Shown: positions 37,460-46,391, counted from the first letter of the stretch. The stretch is 64,000 bases of DNA from Rhodanobacter sp. FDAARGOS 1247 (GCF_016889805.1 NZ_CP069535.1:930001-994000), one strand, 5' to 3'. Numbers and translations are program-made. Notes: generated by a model from the sequence alone, not told the origin.

Positions 37460-38548
37460 CTAAGCGGCTTCGGTCAGGATCGCCATGACGTCGGCTTCGT
37501 CCACGCCGTCGACGATCTCGGCCCGGCCGATGCCGCGCCACAGGATCAGGCGCAGGCTGCCGGCGCTGTTCTTCTTGTCCAGCCGCATCAGCGCCAGCAG
37601 CTGTTGAGGGTCCATGCCGGGCGGAATCGTCACCGGCAGCCCGAGCTTTTCCAGCAGGCGCAGCATGCGGCGGGTGTCGTGGGTGTCGCTCATGCCCAGC
37701 CGTTCGGACAAGCGGGCGGCCAGCAGCATGCCGACCGCCACGCCTTCGCCATGCAGCAAGGTGGTGTAGTGGCCGGCGGTTTCCAGCGCATGGCCGAAGG
37801 TGTGGCCGAGGTTGAGCAGGGCGCGTTCGCCCTGTTCGGTTTCGTCGCGGGCGACCACGCCGGCCTTGTAGGCGACCTTGCGCGCGATCGCCTCCTGCAC
37901 GGTGGCGGGATCGCGTGCGGCCAGTGCATTGGCGTGCTGCTCCAGCCAGGCGAAGAACGGCTCGTCGCCGATCGCCGCGCCCTTGATCACCTCGGCCAGG
38001 CCGGCGCGGTATTCGCGGTCGGGCAGGGTGGCCAGGGTGTCGATGTCGGCGATCACCGCGCGGGGCTGGTGGAAGGCGCCAGCCAGGTTCTTGCCGACCG
38101 GCAGGTTCACGCCGGTCTTGCCGCCGACCGAGGAGTCGACCATCGCCAGCAAGGTGGTCGGCATCTGGATGAAGTCGATGCCGCGCATCCAGCATGCGGC
38201 GCTGAAGCCGGCCAGGTCGCCGACCACGCCGCCGCCCAGCGCGATCACGCAGGCATCGCGGGTGGCGCCGAGCTGGCCCAGCGCTTCCAGCGCGCGGCCG
38301 ACGTTGGCGAAGGTCTTGTGCGCCTCGCCGTCGTCGAGCAGGAAGGACGACCAGTGCAGGCCGTCCAGCCCCGCTTCGATCCGCGGCAGGTACAGCGGCG
38401 CCACCGTGGTGTTGCTGATCACCAGCGCGTGCCGGCCGCGCAGCATCGCGCGCCAGCGCGCGTGGTCGTCGAGCAGGCCGGCGCCGATCCACACCGGATA
38501 GCTGCGCTGGCCCAGCGCGACGTGGAGATGCTGGATTGCCGGGTTCAT
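37460..38548 (-). CDS. aroB: 3-dehydroquinate synthase
   Basis: A 362-residue shikimate-pathway enzyme using NAD and zinc to convert DAHP to 3-dehydroquinate. Motifs include DDGEAHKTF, the NAD-binding [41 protein letters not shown], the zinc ligands in [12 protein letters not shown] and [11 protein letters not shown], and HGEGVAVGM. Its ATG overlaps the aroK stop by four bases (ATGA), a common aroK-aroB arrangement. Confidence 0.97.
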   Translation of the reverse strand: MNPAIQHLHVALGQRSYPVWIGAGLLDDHARWRAMLRGRHALVISNTTVAPLYLPRIEAGLDGLHWSSFLLDDGEAHKTFANVGRALEALGQLGATRDACVIALGGGVVGDLAGFSAACWMRGIDFIQMPTTLLAMVDSSVGGKTGVNLPVGKNLAGAFHQPRAVIADIDTLATLPDREYRAGLAEVIKGAAIGDEPFFAWLEQHANALAARDPATVQEAIARKVAYKAGVVARDETEQGERALLNLGHTFGHALETAGHYTTLLHGEGVAVGMLLAARLSERLGMSDTHDTRRMLRLLEKLGLPVTIPPGMDPQQLLALMRLDKKNSAGSLRLILWRGIGRAEIVDGVDEADVMAILTEAA

Positions 38549-39099
38549 GCGGTCTGCCTGGGGAATGCGGAAGGACGTTGCCAGTGCTGGTCGATCAGCG
38601 CGATGCAGCGTTCGCTGGCGCTGGCGACGCTGCCATGTTCGCCGGGAACGGCCAGGTCGGCCAGTTCGCGGTAGAGCGGTTCACGCACCCGGGCCATCGC
38701 CTGCAGCCGCTCGTGGCGGTCGGGCACCGCCAGCAACGGACGGCGATGGTCGCGTTCGAGCCGTTCGAGTTGCTGCGCGATGGTGGTCTGCAGCCACACC
38801 ACGTAGCCGCGCCCGCCGAGGCATCGACGATTGCTTTCGGCCAGCACCGCGCCGGCGCCGGTGGCCAGCAACAGGTCATGCTGGCCGCTGATTTCCTCCA
38901 GCAGCGTGCTTTCGCGCTGGCGGAATCCCGCCTCGCCCTCGATCTCGAAAACCGTGTTCACGTCGACGCCGCAATGCCGCTCGATTTCCTGGTCGAGATC
39001 GATGAAAGTCAGGCCATAATGCGCGGCAAGCCGTCGTCCGATCGAGGTCTTGCCGGCGCCGGTCGGTCCGATGATGAAAAGGTTGTGCGACGGGTTCAT
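38545..39099 (-). CDS. aroK: shikimate kinase
   Basis: A 184-residue P-loop kinase that phosphorylates shikimate. Walker A is [12 protein letters not shown] (residues about 11-22). The shikimate site includes FIDLDQEIE and FRQRES, followed by LATGAGAVL (the family's ATGGG-like turn, here GAG), and the lid RRPLL. Length is normal. It heads the minus-strand run through aroB, WGR, hemE and the membrane protein, and is divergent from the epimerase gene. Confidence 0.95.
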   Translation of the reverse strand: MNPSHNLFIIGPTGAGKTSIGRRLAAHYGLTFIDLDQEIERHCGVDVNTVFEIEGEAGFRQRESTLLEEISGQHDLLLATGAGAVLAESNRRCLGGRGYVVWLQTTIAQQLERLERDHRRPLLAVPDRHERLQAMARVREPLYRELADLAVPGEHGSVASASERCIALIDQHWQRPSAFPRQTA

Positions 39100-39235
39100 G
39101 AGCGAATGCTAGCAGGGCCGATCGGCCGGGTCCGGCCCGCCCGCAGCCGTCAATTTGCGATACTCGGCGTGCAAGCGCGGGCGTGATCCAGTCAGCCCGA
39201 TCGATTCATCCCGACAGATCCATGGGAGGGTAGTG

Positions 39236-40069
39236 GTGAGCGAACGTATCCTGCTGGCCGGATGCGGTGACCTGGGCGAACGCGTGGCGCAGCTTCTGCG
39301 CGCGCGCGGTGACGACGTCTGGGCGTTGCGGCGGCATCCACCGGCGCGCGACGCGTCGGGCATCCACTGGCTGGGCGGTGACCTGACTGATCCCGCCAGC
39401 CTCGGCGCATTGCCCCACGGCATCACCCGCGTAATCTATCTGCCGGCGCCGGATGGGCGGGACAAGGCCAGCTATCGCGCGGTTTTCGTGGACGGCCTGC
39501 GTCATCTGCTGGAAGCGCTGGACGGCAGTCGCCTGCAGCGATGCCTGTTCGTGTCATCCAGCGCGGTGTACGGTGAGCACGATGGCGACTGGGTGGATGA
39601 AACCACCTCGGTCGGTCCGCTCGGCTTCAATGGTGCGGTGCTGCGCGAGGCCGAGCAGTGGCTGGCTGAGCAGCCGGTGCCCGGCGTGGTGCTGCGCCTG
39701 GCGGGCCTGTACGGGCCTGGGCGCCTGCAACTGGTGGAAAAGCTGCGCGCGGGACAGCTGCGGGTACCCCGCGAAGTGCCGCACTGGGCCAACCGCATCC
39801 ACGTCGACGATGCCGCCGCGGCCATCGTCCACCTGCTGCAGGTGGAGGCGCCGCAAGCGCTGTACCTGGGCGTCGACGACACGCCGATGCCGCTGGACGA
39901 GTTGTACGATTTCCTGGCCGCGCTGATCGATGCCCCGCCGCCGCCCGAAGGTGCCGCGCCGGTGGGCGTTGGCAGCAAGCGGCTGAGCAATGCCCGCCTG
40001 CGCGCCAGCGGCTGGGCCCCGCAGTGGCCGGATTCGCGCGAAGGCTATGCTGCACTGATCGACAGCTGA
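39236..40069 (+). CDS. NAD(P)-dependent epimerase/reductase family protein
   Basis: A 277-residue Rossmann-fold protein. The dinucleotide loop is [13 protein letters not shown] near the N-terminus, followed by the extended-SDR-like [18 protein letters not shown] with a Ser and Tyr at catalytic-like positions, and [11 protein letters not shown]. It resembles the YeeZ-type branch, whose substrate is unknown. The start is a GTG at 39236, five bases after GGGAGGG; a GTG one codon earlier is too close to that site. Confidence 0.85.
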   Translation: MSERILLAGCGDLGERVAQLLRARGDDVWALRRHPPARDASGIHWLGGDLTDPASLGALPHGITRVIYLPAPDGRDKASYRAVFVDGLRHLLEALDGSRLQRCLFVSSSAVYGEHDGDWVDETTSVGPLGFNGAVLREAEQWLAEQPVPGVVLRLAGLYGPGRLQLVEKLRAGQLRVPREVPHWANRIHVDDAAAAIVHLLQVEAPQALYLGVDDTPMPLDELYDFLAALIDAPPPPEGAAPVGVGSKRLSNARLRASGWAPQWPDSREGYAALIDS

Positions 40070-40086
40070 TTCCACGGAGCATCATC

Positions 40087-40431
40087 ATGGCCAGAACCGT
40101 TCCACACCATCAGGTCAGTACCGCCAACGAGATCCCCGGCTTCCGCATCGTCCGTTCGCTGGGCATCGTGCGGGGCATCACCGTGCGTTCGCGCAGCGTG
40201 GTGGGCAATCTCGGCGCGGCGCTGCAGACCATCGTCGGCGGCAACATCTCGATCTATACCGAGCTGTGCGAGAAGGCCCGCGAGGAAGCGTTCGAGCTGA
40301 TGCTGCAGCACGCCGCGGCGATGGGCGCCAATGGTGTGGTGGCGATGCGCTACGACGCCAACGAAGTGGCCCAGGGCGTGACCGAGGTGCTCGCCTACGG
40401 CACGGCCGTGCAGGTCGAGGCGTCAACGTGA
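40087..40431 (+). CDS. YbjQ/UPF0145 family protein
   Basis: A 114-residue protein matching the YbjQ family: start [21 protein letters not shown], core [20 protein letters not shown], and the helix [18 protein letters not shown]. The family forms pentamers in structures and is suggested to bind metals; function unsettled. GGAG lies eight bases upstream of ATG 40087. It follows the epimerase gene by 17 bases and may be co-transcribed. Confidence 0.88.
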   Translation: MARTVPHHQVSTANEIPGFRIVRSLGIVRGITVRSRSVVGNLGAALQTIVGGNISIYTELCEKAREEAFELMLQHAAAMGANGVVAMRYDANEVAQGVTEVLAYGTAVQVEAST

Positions 40432-40542
40432 CGTGATTTTGCAGTGCGGCTTGTCCCTTCCGACAACGGCAGTCCAGACTGGCGCTTCGAACAGGGGAAG
40501 CGCATCGTGCCGCTCGCACGGACTCCATGGGAGAGTGACGTC

Positions 40543-40746
40543 ATGTCAGTAGCCAAGGTCATCGAAATCAACGCCTCGTCCGCCAAGGGCGTCGAAGACG
40601 CCGTGCAGCACGGCCTGAAGAAAGCCGCCGAGTCGGTGAAGAACATCAAGGGCGCCTGGGTCAACGAGATCAAGGTGGTCACCGGAGACGACGGCACGGT
40701 GACCGAGTGGCGCGTCAACATGAAGATCAACTTCGTGGTGGATTGA
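40543..40746 (+). CDS. dodecin-type flavin-binding protein
   Basis: A 67-residue protein, the usual dodecin length, MSVAKVIEINASSAKGVEDA, with the family core DAVQHGLKKAAESVKNIKGAWVNEI (the Trp of GAWV sits at the flavin position) and WRVNMKINFVVD. Dodecins assemble as dodecamers that store or buffer flavins or CoA. The ATG at 40543 follows GGGAGAGTG. A farther ATG at 40444 in frame would give a non-conserved extension. No regulatory RNA upstream was recognised. Confidence 0.9.
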   Translation: MSVAKVIEINASSAKGVEDAVQHGLKKAAESVKNIKGAWVNEIKVVTGDDGTVTEWRVNMKINFVVD

Positions 40747-40786
40747 TCGGTGCGGGAATCAGGGTCGGGGCAGTGCGATGCTTCCC

Positions 40787-40828
40787 CGATTCCCGATTCC
40801 CGATTCCCGATTCCCGATTCCCGATTCC
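40787..40828. repeat. heptamer tandem repeat, six perfect copies of CGATTCC
   Basis: Six head-to-tail CGATTCC units occupy 40787-40828, in the short gap between the convergent dodecin and kinase genes and four bases before the latter's stop. The same sequence class occurs degenerately at 47434-47571 and inside valS. It is a likely slippage locus. Confidence 0.95.
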
Positions 40829-40832
40829 CGCC

Positions 40833-41663
40833 TCAGCCGTGACTGAGCCCCGTCACGTGGCGGTCGTCGTCGTACTCCACGCAGGTATCGGACAGCACCG
40901 GCAGGGTGGCCAGCGCGTGCCGGCTCAGTCGTTCGAAGTGGGCGAGGAACCGCTCCATCGCCGCGGCGTCCATCGCCAGGGGCGCGTGGCGCGCCAAGAG
41001 ATCCTGCTCCTGCTCGCCACGCCAGCGCCGCACGATTTCCCAGCCCGGCGCCTGCAGCACGATCAGGGCATCGAACTTGCGCCACAGCGGCTGGTAGCCG
41101 CGCAGCTGCTTGTTGACCCAGTGCCGCCAGCTGCCGTCGGGATCCTCGCGGCGCTCCAGCTCGTTGACCGGCTTGGCCAGCGCAGACTGCAACTGCGGAC
41201 GGATGCCCAGTGCCCAGCCCTCCACGATCACCAGCTTCGGCGGCCGGGTGATCCGCGGCCAGCGTGACGGCGGAAAGCGGGTGTCGCGGCCCTTGTCGAA
41301 ACGCGGATGCAGCACCGGCCACCGTTCCGAGGCATGCGGCAGGGCGGCCAGCACCGACATCAGCAGTTCGATCTCGTGGGTGCCCGGCACGCCGCGGGTG
41401 CGCAGCAGCGGATGGACTTCGCGCGCCAGCGTCTCGCGTTCGCTGCGGGCATAGTAGAAGTCGTCCAGCGACAGCACCTCGGTGGCCCAGCCGCGAGCCT
41501 CGGCCTGCATCTTCATCACCCGCGCCAGCGTGCTCTTGCCACTGCCCTGGAGGCCGGAAAGGCCAAGGATGTAGGGGCGGCGCGAGCGGGCGATGCGCCC
41601 TGCGTACTGGTCGAGCAGATGGCCGGCGAGGGCTTCGTTGTGCAGGTCGGCGTGAGACATCAT
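40833..41663 (-). CDS. P-loop kinase, D-glycerate 3-kinase-like (GLYK/Tda10 family)
   Basis: A 276-residue cytoplasmic kinase. Walker A is GLSGLQGSGKSTLA near the N-terminus, followed by VLSLDDFYYARSERETLA and TRGVPGTHEIELL, a pattern shared with plant glycerate kinase (GLYK) and yeast Tda10, then VIVEGWALG (Walker B region). Glycerate phosphorylation is the characterised activity; the true substrate here is unproven. Two tandem ATGs (41663 and 41660) are possible starts; an upstream ATG at 41732 would add an unconserved tail. It is divergent from pdxH. Confidence 0.8.
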   Translation of the reverse strand: MMSHADLHNEALAGHLLDQYAGRIARSRRPYILGLSGLQGSGKSTLARVMKMQAEARGWATEVLSLDDFYYARSERETLAREVHPLLRTRGVPGTHEIELLMSVLAALPHASERWPVLHPRFDKGRDTRFPPSRWPRITRPPKLVIVEGWALGIRPQLQSALAKPVNELERREDPDGSWRHWVNKQLRGYQPLWRKFDALIVLQAPGWEIVRRWRGEQEQDLLARHAPLAMDAAAMERFLAHFERLSRHALATLPVLSDTCVEYDDDRHVTGLSHG

Positions 41664-41895
41664 CCGCAAGATACCTTGGTTCCCGGAGGCACTTCCGCCA
41701 CAGGCAGGCGGTGATCGCCCAGTATCCCCCAAACGGGCGCGTCCCTGCCTGCTTCACGCCGGGCAGGGCAGGATGGCGCCGTCAGCCGGGCCGGAAAGCT
41801 ACTGGGGGAACAGGACATTGCACTATCATCGCTCAGGTTCATCCGCGCCATGATGGCGCGTGTCGGCCACGATGCAAAAGGAAAGTTTCGACATC

Positions 41896-42483
41896 ATGCT
41901 CAAACCCGAGATTCTGGACACCTTCCTGCGCCTGCTGGACGAAGCCAGGGCCAGCGGCGACCGCGAGCCGACGGCGATGAACCTTTCCACCGTCGACGCT
42001 TCCGGCCGGGTCGCCTCGCGCATCGTGCTGCTCAAAGGCGCCGACGAGCGTGGCTTCCGCTTCTACACCAACTACCAGAGCGACAAGGGCAGCCAGCTGG
42101 ATGCCCACCCGCAGGTGGCGCTGTGCTTCCACTGGAAGCAATTGCGCGACGGCGTGCAGGTCCGCGTCGAGGGCGCCGCCCGCAAGCTGCAGGACGAGGA
42201 GTCCGATGCCTATTTCGCCAGCCGCCCGCGGGGCAGCCAGATCGGCGCCTGGGCTTCGCTGCAATCGCAGACCCTGCCCGATCGCGATACCTTCGAGCAG
42301 CGCGTGGCGCGCTACGAGCAGCAGTTCGACGGTCGCGAGGTGAGCCGGCCGCCGCACTGGGGCGGCTTCGTGGTCGAACCGGACATGCTGGAGTTCTGGT
42401 ACGGCGCCGAGTTCCGCCTGCACGAGCGGGTGCGCTGGGATCGCCACGGCCAGACCTGGACCAGCCGGATGCTGTACCCGTGA
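41896..42483 (+). CDS. pdxH: pyridoxine/pyridoxamine 5'-phosphate oxidase
   Basis: A 195-residue FMN enzyme making pyridoxal 5'-phosphate, short for the family. FMN and substrate motifs are SRIVLLKGADERGFRFYTNYQSDKG, ASRPRGSQIGAWAS, HWGGFVVEPDMLEFWYG and RLHERVRW. Like Xanthomonas PdxH it lacks the N-terminal arm of the E. coli enzyme. The ATG at 41896 (MLKPEILDTF) is chosen because it lines up with such short forms and follows AAGGAAAG; an ATG at 41872 (MQKESFDI) is an alternative. The next gene overlaps the stop by four bases. Confidence 0.93.
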   Translation: MLKPEILDTFLRLLDEARASGDREPTAMNLSTVDASGRVASRIVLLKGADERGFRFYTNYQSDKGSQLDAHPQVALCFHWKQLRDGVQVRVEGAARKLQDEESDAYFASRPRGSQIGAWASLQSQTLPDRDTFEQRVARYEQQFDGREVSRPPHWGGFVVEPDMLEFWYGAEFRLHERVRWDRHGQTWTSRMLYP

Positions 42484-42920
42484 TCCGTCCGCTGCCCGCG
42501 CAGCACGTGGCGCAGGGTGGCTTCATCGTGCATACCCGCGGGCGCGGTTTCAGCGACATCACCGCGCAGGTGGCGGATGCGCTGGGGGCCAGCCATGTCC
42601 AGCTCGGCATGGCCCATGTCTTCACTGCCCACACCAGTTGCTCCTTGCTGCTCGGCGAGAACGCCGACCCGGCGGTGGGCCGCGACCTGGAGCGCTGGTT
42701 CGCCCGCGCGGTGCCCGACGGCGACCCGCTCTTCGAACATGACGCGGAGGGGCCCGACGACATGCCGGCGCATGTCCGCTCGATCCTCACCGGGGTCAGC
42801 CTGGTCGTGCCGGTGCACGGCGGCAAGCTGCAGCTGGGCACCTGGCAGGGCATCTACCTGTGGGAACACCGCCTCGACCCGCACCAGCGCAAGGTCACCG
42901 TGACCGTGCTGGGTCATTGA
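42480..42920 (+). CDS. YjbQ/UPF0047 family, secondary thiamine-phosphate synthase-like protein
   Basis: A 146-residue protein of the YjbQ family. Diagnostic stretches are AHVFTAHTSCSLLLGENADP, DMPAHVRSILTGVSL and GTWQGIYLWEHR, which carry the conserved histidines of a metal site. Some members were reported to have weak thiamine-phosphate synthase activity in vitro; the physiological role is unclear. Start is a GTG that overlaps the pdxH stop (GTGA), indicating co-translation with the cofactor gene. Confidence 0.88.
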   Translation: MIRPLPAQHVAQGGFIVHTRGRGFSDITAQVADALGASHVQLGMAHVFTAHTSCSLLLGENADPAVGRDLERWFARAVPDGDPLFEHDAEGPDDMPAHVRSILTGVSLVVPVHGGKLQLGTWQGIYLWEHRLDPHQRKVTVTVLGH

Positions 42921-42924
42921 GCGG

Positions 42925-43734
42925 ATGGATCACCGCGTGGTCGACCACTTCCCCCGGCGCATCGTCTGCCTCACCGAGGAGCCGACCGAGGTGCTGTACG
43001 CACTGGGCGAAGAGCACCGCATCGTCGGCATCTCCGGCTTCACCGTGCGGCCGCCGCGCGCGCGCAAGGAGAAGCCGAAGGTCTCCGCGTTCACCAGCGC
43101 GAAGATCGGCGAAATCCTGAAGCTGGAACCCGATCTGGCGATCGGCTTCTCCGACATCCAGGCCGACATCGCGCGCGAGCTGATCAAGTGCGGTGTGGAG
43201 GTGTGGGTCAGCAACCATCGCAGCGTCGACGGCATCCTCGCCTACATCCGGCGGCTGGGCGCGATGGTCGGCGCGCATGAAAAGGCCGAGGCGTACGCGC
43301 AACGCGCCGAGCGGCACATTGCCGACATCCGCGCCGCCGTGGCGCGACTGCCGCGGCGGCCGAAAGTGTATTTCGAGGAATGGGACGAGCCGATCATCAC
43401 CGGCATCCGCTGGGTCGCCGAGATCATCGGCATCGCCGGCGGCGACGACTGTTTCCCCGAACTGGCCCGCGAACCGCTGGCCAAGCAGCGCATCCTGCCG
43501 AACGGCGACGAGGTGGTGCGGCGCGCGCCGGACATCATCCTGGGTTCCTGGTGCGGCAAGCGCTTCCGCCCCGGGAAGGTCGCGGCGCGACCGGGCTGGG
43601 ACGCGATCCCCGCGGTGCGCCACGGTGACCTCCACGAGATCAAGTCGCCGATCATCCTGCAGCCGGGACCGGCGGCGCTGTTCGATGGGCTGGACGAGAT
43701 CCATCGAATCATCGCCGCGTGGGCGCTGCGCTGA
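42925..43734 (+). CDS. BtuF-like ABC substrate-binding-fold protein without a signal peptide
   Basis: A 269-residue protein with the two-lobed, long-helix binding fold of BtuF and siderophore-binding proteins (RIVCLTEEPTEVLYALGEEHRIVGIS, LEPDLAIGFSDIQADIARELIKCGVEVW, WVAEIIGIAGGDD, RAPDIILGSWCG). It begins MDHRVVDHFPRR with no hydrophobic signal peptide or lipobox, so it is probably cytoplasmic. No permease or ATPase gene adjoins it. Related proteins are often annotated as cobalamin-binding; ligand unproven. It begins four bases after the YjbQ stop. Confidence 0.8.
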   Translation: MDHRVVDHFPRRIVCLTEEPTEVLYALGEEHRIVGISGFTVRPPRARKEKPKVSAFTSAKIGEILKLEPDLAIGFSDIQADIARELIKCGVEVWVSNHRSVDGILAYIRRLGAMVGAHEKAEAYAQRAERHIADIRAAVARLPRRPKVYFEEWDEPIITGIRWVAEIIGIAGGDDCFPELAREPLAKQRILPNGDEVVRRAPDIILGSWCGKRFRPGKVAARPGWDAIPAVRHGDLHEIKSPIILQPGPAALFDGLDEIHRIIAAWALR

Positions 43735-44612
43735 GCTTTTCGCCGTTTGCGGGCTGTTGTGCCGGCGACCTCCAGCCCACTCGCCATGCCAGCGAAGGTT
43801 GCATTTGCTGTTGTGGGTGATGCTTTTACCTGCCCTTGTGCATCAGAGCGAAAAGCTTTCGTCTGCCTATGGCAGCCGAGCTACCTTTCTCTGTGTGGCC
43901 AGAGAAACGTGGCCCAAAGAGAGGCCACCCCGCTTCCGCGCTTTCCGGGCATCCTGCCCGGAAAGTCCGCGAGCCGGGGCCGGGCTTTTCGACAGCACAT
44001 CCCTGTGCTGGCGAAAAGGCATCGGCATCCATGCCGATGCCCGCTACGCGGCCTGTCGACCCCGCCTCGCCGCTGCAGAGGGGCCCCGGGTAGAGCAGCG
44101 GGCCATCGTGGCCCGCACTCTTCAGAAGAGCCGGATCAAGAGCAGAGCGGCGGCAACCCGGAGCTTTTGCTCTGGTTTTTGCCCTTGCCTTTCAGCTCCA
44201 TCATCGAGTGCGGGCCACGATGGCCCGCTGCTTTACCGGGGTCCCTTGTGCGGCGGTGAGCCGGGGTCGACAGGCCGCGCAGCGGGAGCCGACAGGGATG
44301 TCGGCTCCTTTTCGCCAGGGCAGGATGCCCTGTCGAAAAGCCCGGCCCCGGCTCACGGACTTGTTGGGCAGGATGCCCAACAAGCGCCAAGCGGGGTGGC
44401 CTTCTCTTTTGGTTACTTTTCTCTTGGCCACGCAAGAGAAAAGTGACTCGGTCGCCGAAGGCGATCGACCGCTCTGCACTTGAAGCTTTTTGAAGCTTTT
44501 GCTTCTAGGCACATCGAAGCAAGAGGCAGAAAGTGACTCTCCCTCCGCAGGAGGGCGAAAGCTCTTGCTTCAAGAAAGGCAGCGACCAGAGCCGCCGCGT
44601 ACAAGAGAAATC
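43735..44612. other. 878-base stretch without a credible gene
   Basis: No reading frame here is convincing on either strand. The several frames of 70-170 codons encode related Arg/Pro-rich peptides from opposite strands because they read the two arms of the inverted element at 43863-44555. Everything recognised in this stretch belongs to that element; the first 120 bases hold nothing distinct. Confidence 0.8.
43863..44555. repeat. inverted pair of a four-hairpin repeat module with compensating stem changes, plus a third fragment
   Basis: The left copy (about 43863-44122, + strand) and right copy (about 44464-44201, - strand) align almost base for base between hairpins, but the hairpin stems differ and still pair perfectly. 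Hairpin 0: CTGCC-TAT-GGCAG (43863-43875) versus TCGCC-TTC-GGCGA (44464-44452), with a third form CCCTCC-GCA-GGAGGG at 44541-44555. Hairpin 1: stem CTTTCCGGGCA (43941-43965) versus CTTGTTGGGCA (44384-44360), both with loop TCC. Hairpin 2: CAGCACA (43993-44010) versus CAGGGCA (44332-44316). Hairpin 3: GGCATCGGCA (44018-44041) versus GGAGCCGACA (44308-44285). A last hairpin GCGGGCCA-TCG-TGGCCCGC (44098-44116) is the same in both. Compensating changes imply selection for pairing in RNA or single-stranded DNA. Confidence 0.88.
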
Positions 44613-45188
44613 TCAGGCGCCCAGTGCCAACCGCGCCCCCAGATCCAGCAGCGGTGCGGCGATCAGCAGGCGCGCCAGCAGCAACACGATCATCACCACC
44701 ATCGGCGCGAAGTCGATCTGACCGGCGACCAGCCTGCCGCGCAGCGGGCGCAGCAGCGGGGCCACCAGGGCGCCGGCCAGCTTGAGCAGGGGATGGCGCT
44801 GGTCCACCGAGAACATGCTCAGCAGGGACCAGCCGAAGATCAGCACCAGATAGAACAGCAGGGCGAAGTCGAGCAGTTCGGCCAGCGCCAGCACGATCAG
44901 TCCCAACGGGTGCGCCATCACGCCCTGCAGGGCGAACAGCAGCACGCGCTTGAGCAGCATCGCCAGCCAGGCCAGCAGCAGGGCGGCCAGGTTGATCCGG
45001 CGCCAGTTCGGCAGCACGCGGCGGATCGGCGCCAGCACCGGGTTGGTGTAACGGTAGATGAACTGGCTCAGCGGGTTGTGGAAGTCGGCGCGGCAGGCTT
45101 CGGCGGCCACGCGCAGCAGCAGCAGGGTGACGGCCGCCTCGAAGACCAGCTCGATCAGCATGGAGAGGGCGTTCAGCAGGTAGCTCAC
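44613..45188 (-). CDS. yggT: YggT family membrane protein
   Basis: A 191-residue inner-membrane protein made of two YggT repeats, each with two helices (FEAAVTLLLLRVAAEACRADFHNPLSQF and TNPVLAPIRRVLPNWRRINLA; then LLDFALLFYLVLIFGWSLLSM and HPLLKLAGALVAPLLRPLR). The N-P-L.QFIYRYTNP.L.PIRR signature is the family's hallmark. The family is widespread and of unclear function. Start is a GTG at 45188 that overlaps the proC stop (GTGA), so it is co-translated with proC, the usual arrangement. Confidence 0.88.
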   Translation of the reverse strand: MSYLLNALSMLIELVFEAAVTLLLLRVAAEACRADFHNPLSQFIYRYTNPVLAPIRRVLPNWRRINLAALLLAWLAMLLKRVLLFALQGVMAHPLGLIVLALAELLDFALLFYLVLIFGWSLLSMFSVDQRHPLLKLAGALVAPLLRPLRGRLVAGQIDFAPMVVMIVLLLARLLIAAPLLDLGARLALGA

Positions 45189-46009
45189 GACAGCTTGTCC
45201 AGTTCGTTGGCCAGTTCCGCTCCGCGACGGGTGGCGGCGTGGACCGCACGGGCCACGATGTGCGGCAGCCCGTCGGCGGCAAGACTTTCCAGCGCGGCCT
45301 GGGTAGTGCCGTTGGGCGAGGTGACGCGCTGGCGCAGCAGCGCGGGGTCTTCGCCGCCTTCGACCAGCATGCGGCCAGCGCCGAGGCAGGTCTGCGCGGC
45401 CAGCGCGCGGGCGGTGTCGCGGGGCAGGCCCTGGGCCACGGCGGCCGCTTCCAGCGCCTCGACCAGGGCGAAGAAGTAGGCCGGGCCGGAACCGGACAAG
45501 GCGGTGACCGTATCCATCAGCGCCTCGTCGTCGATCCAGCGGGTGATCCCGGCGGCGTCCAGGATGTGCTGGGCCTGGGCCTTCTGCGCCGGGCTGACCC
45601 GGCTGTTGGCGCACAGGCCGGTGGCGCCGGCGCCGATCAGGGCCGGCGTGTTGGGCATGCAGCGCACGATCGGCAGGCCGCTGCCGAACCAGCGTTCCAG
45701 CTGGTCCAGCCGCACGCCGGCGGCGATCGAGATCAGCAGCGGGCGATTGCGTTGCAGGGTGTCGCGCAGTTCGGCGTGGATCGCCGGCATGATCTGCGGC
45801 TTGACCGCCAGCACGATGACCTCGGCTTCCGACGCGGCAAGCCGGTTCTCGGCGTAGCAGGCGATGCCGAATTCGCGGCCCAGCGTCTGCCGCGCTTCGG
45901 CCAGCGGCTCGGCCACGCTCACCGTGGCCGGCGCCACCCCGGTCTTCAGCAGGCCGCCGATCAGGCTGCGCGCCATGTTGCCGCCGCCGATGAAGGCAAG
46001 TCGTGTCAT
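45185..46009 (-). CDS. proC: pyrroline-5-carboxylate reductase
   Basis: A 274-residue NAD(P)H enzyme for the last step of proline synthesis. The N-terminal dinucleotide motif is LAFIGGGNMARSLIGGLL, followed by VILAVKPQ and the signature RCMPNTPALIGAGATG. The C-terminal dimer region has DTVTALSGSGPAYFFALVEAL and VTSPNGTTQAALESL. GAGGA lies seven bases before ATG 46009. Upstream frames extend it without conserved sequence. No yggS lies upstream, unlike Pseudomonas. Confidence 0.97.
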   Translation of the reverse strand: MTRLAFIGGGNMARSLIGGLLKTGVAPATVSVAEPLAEARQTLGREFGIACYAENRLAASEAEVIVLAVKPQIMPAIHAELRDTLQRNRPLLISIAAGVRLDQLERWFGSGLPIVRCMPNTPALIGAGATGLCANSRVSPAQKAQAQHILDAAGITRWIDDEALMDTVTALSGSGPAYFFALVEALEAAAVAQGLPRDTARALAAQTCLGAGRMLVEGGEDPALLRQRVTSPNGTTQAALESLAADGLPHIVARAVHAATRRGAELANELDKLS

Positions 46010-46391
46010 GCAGGGTTCCTCGGATGGGTCAGGTGGATCGTCCAGACCGCGTACCTTACCGGAGCCGTCGCACCGAGCGCCGATTCCGTGGTGGGGGCAT
46101 CCGGCGACGACCGCCATCGATGCGCCGGCGAAGGTCGGATCGCGGTTTTACGACAGACCGCGCAAACCGGGTCGACACTTTGCGCGCTGGCGGCTGGAAA
46201 GACTGGCCGCACAGCCGCTTGCGCGAGTAGTATCGACCCGGCTGCAAGGGGATTGGAACGGCTCGTCCGGGCTGCGAGGTGGCGCCAGGCAACATGCGTT
46301 GCGGCGCACCACGCCTGCGGACGATCGACGGTCCCGATTGCAGCGCCCGAATTCATGCCATCCAGACGCTCGGTTTAGGGGAAACGACTTC
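46010..46391. promoter_or_regulatory. 382-base divergent intergenic region between proC and pilT
   Basis: No gene is supported here. Both flanking genes read outward, so it should hold two promoters, but no clear -35/-10 pair was found; the best plus-strand -10-like hexamer is TAGTAT at 46228-46233 with a poor -35. In Pseudomonas the yggS gene occupies this place, and no trace of it was seen. Confidence 0.5.

Noticed and set aside
40787..40828. CRISPR-like array
   Set aside because: Heptamers are directly adjacent with no spacers; no cas gene is present. No CRISPR was seen anywhere in the window.
43747..44512. Open frames on both strands in the 43.7-44.5 kb stretch that encode similar peptides
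   Set aside because: The similarity comes from reading the two arms of the inverted repeat; no start signals, and hairpins interrupt every frame. Called a repeat, not genes.
44490..45479. 329-codon plus-strand frame opposite yggT and proC
   Set aside because: Gln/Gly-rich antisense shadow of the two well-supported minus-strand genes.
46003..46230. Short plus-strand frame in the proC-pilT gap
   Set aside because: Arg/Pro-rich, without a ribosome site, and partly overlaps the proC start; no similarity to yggS.
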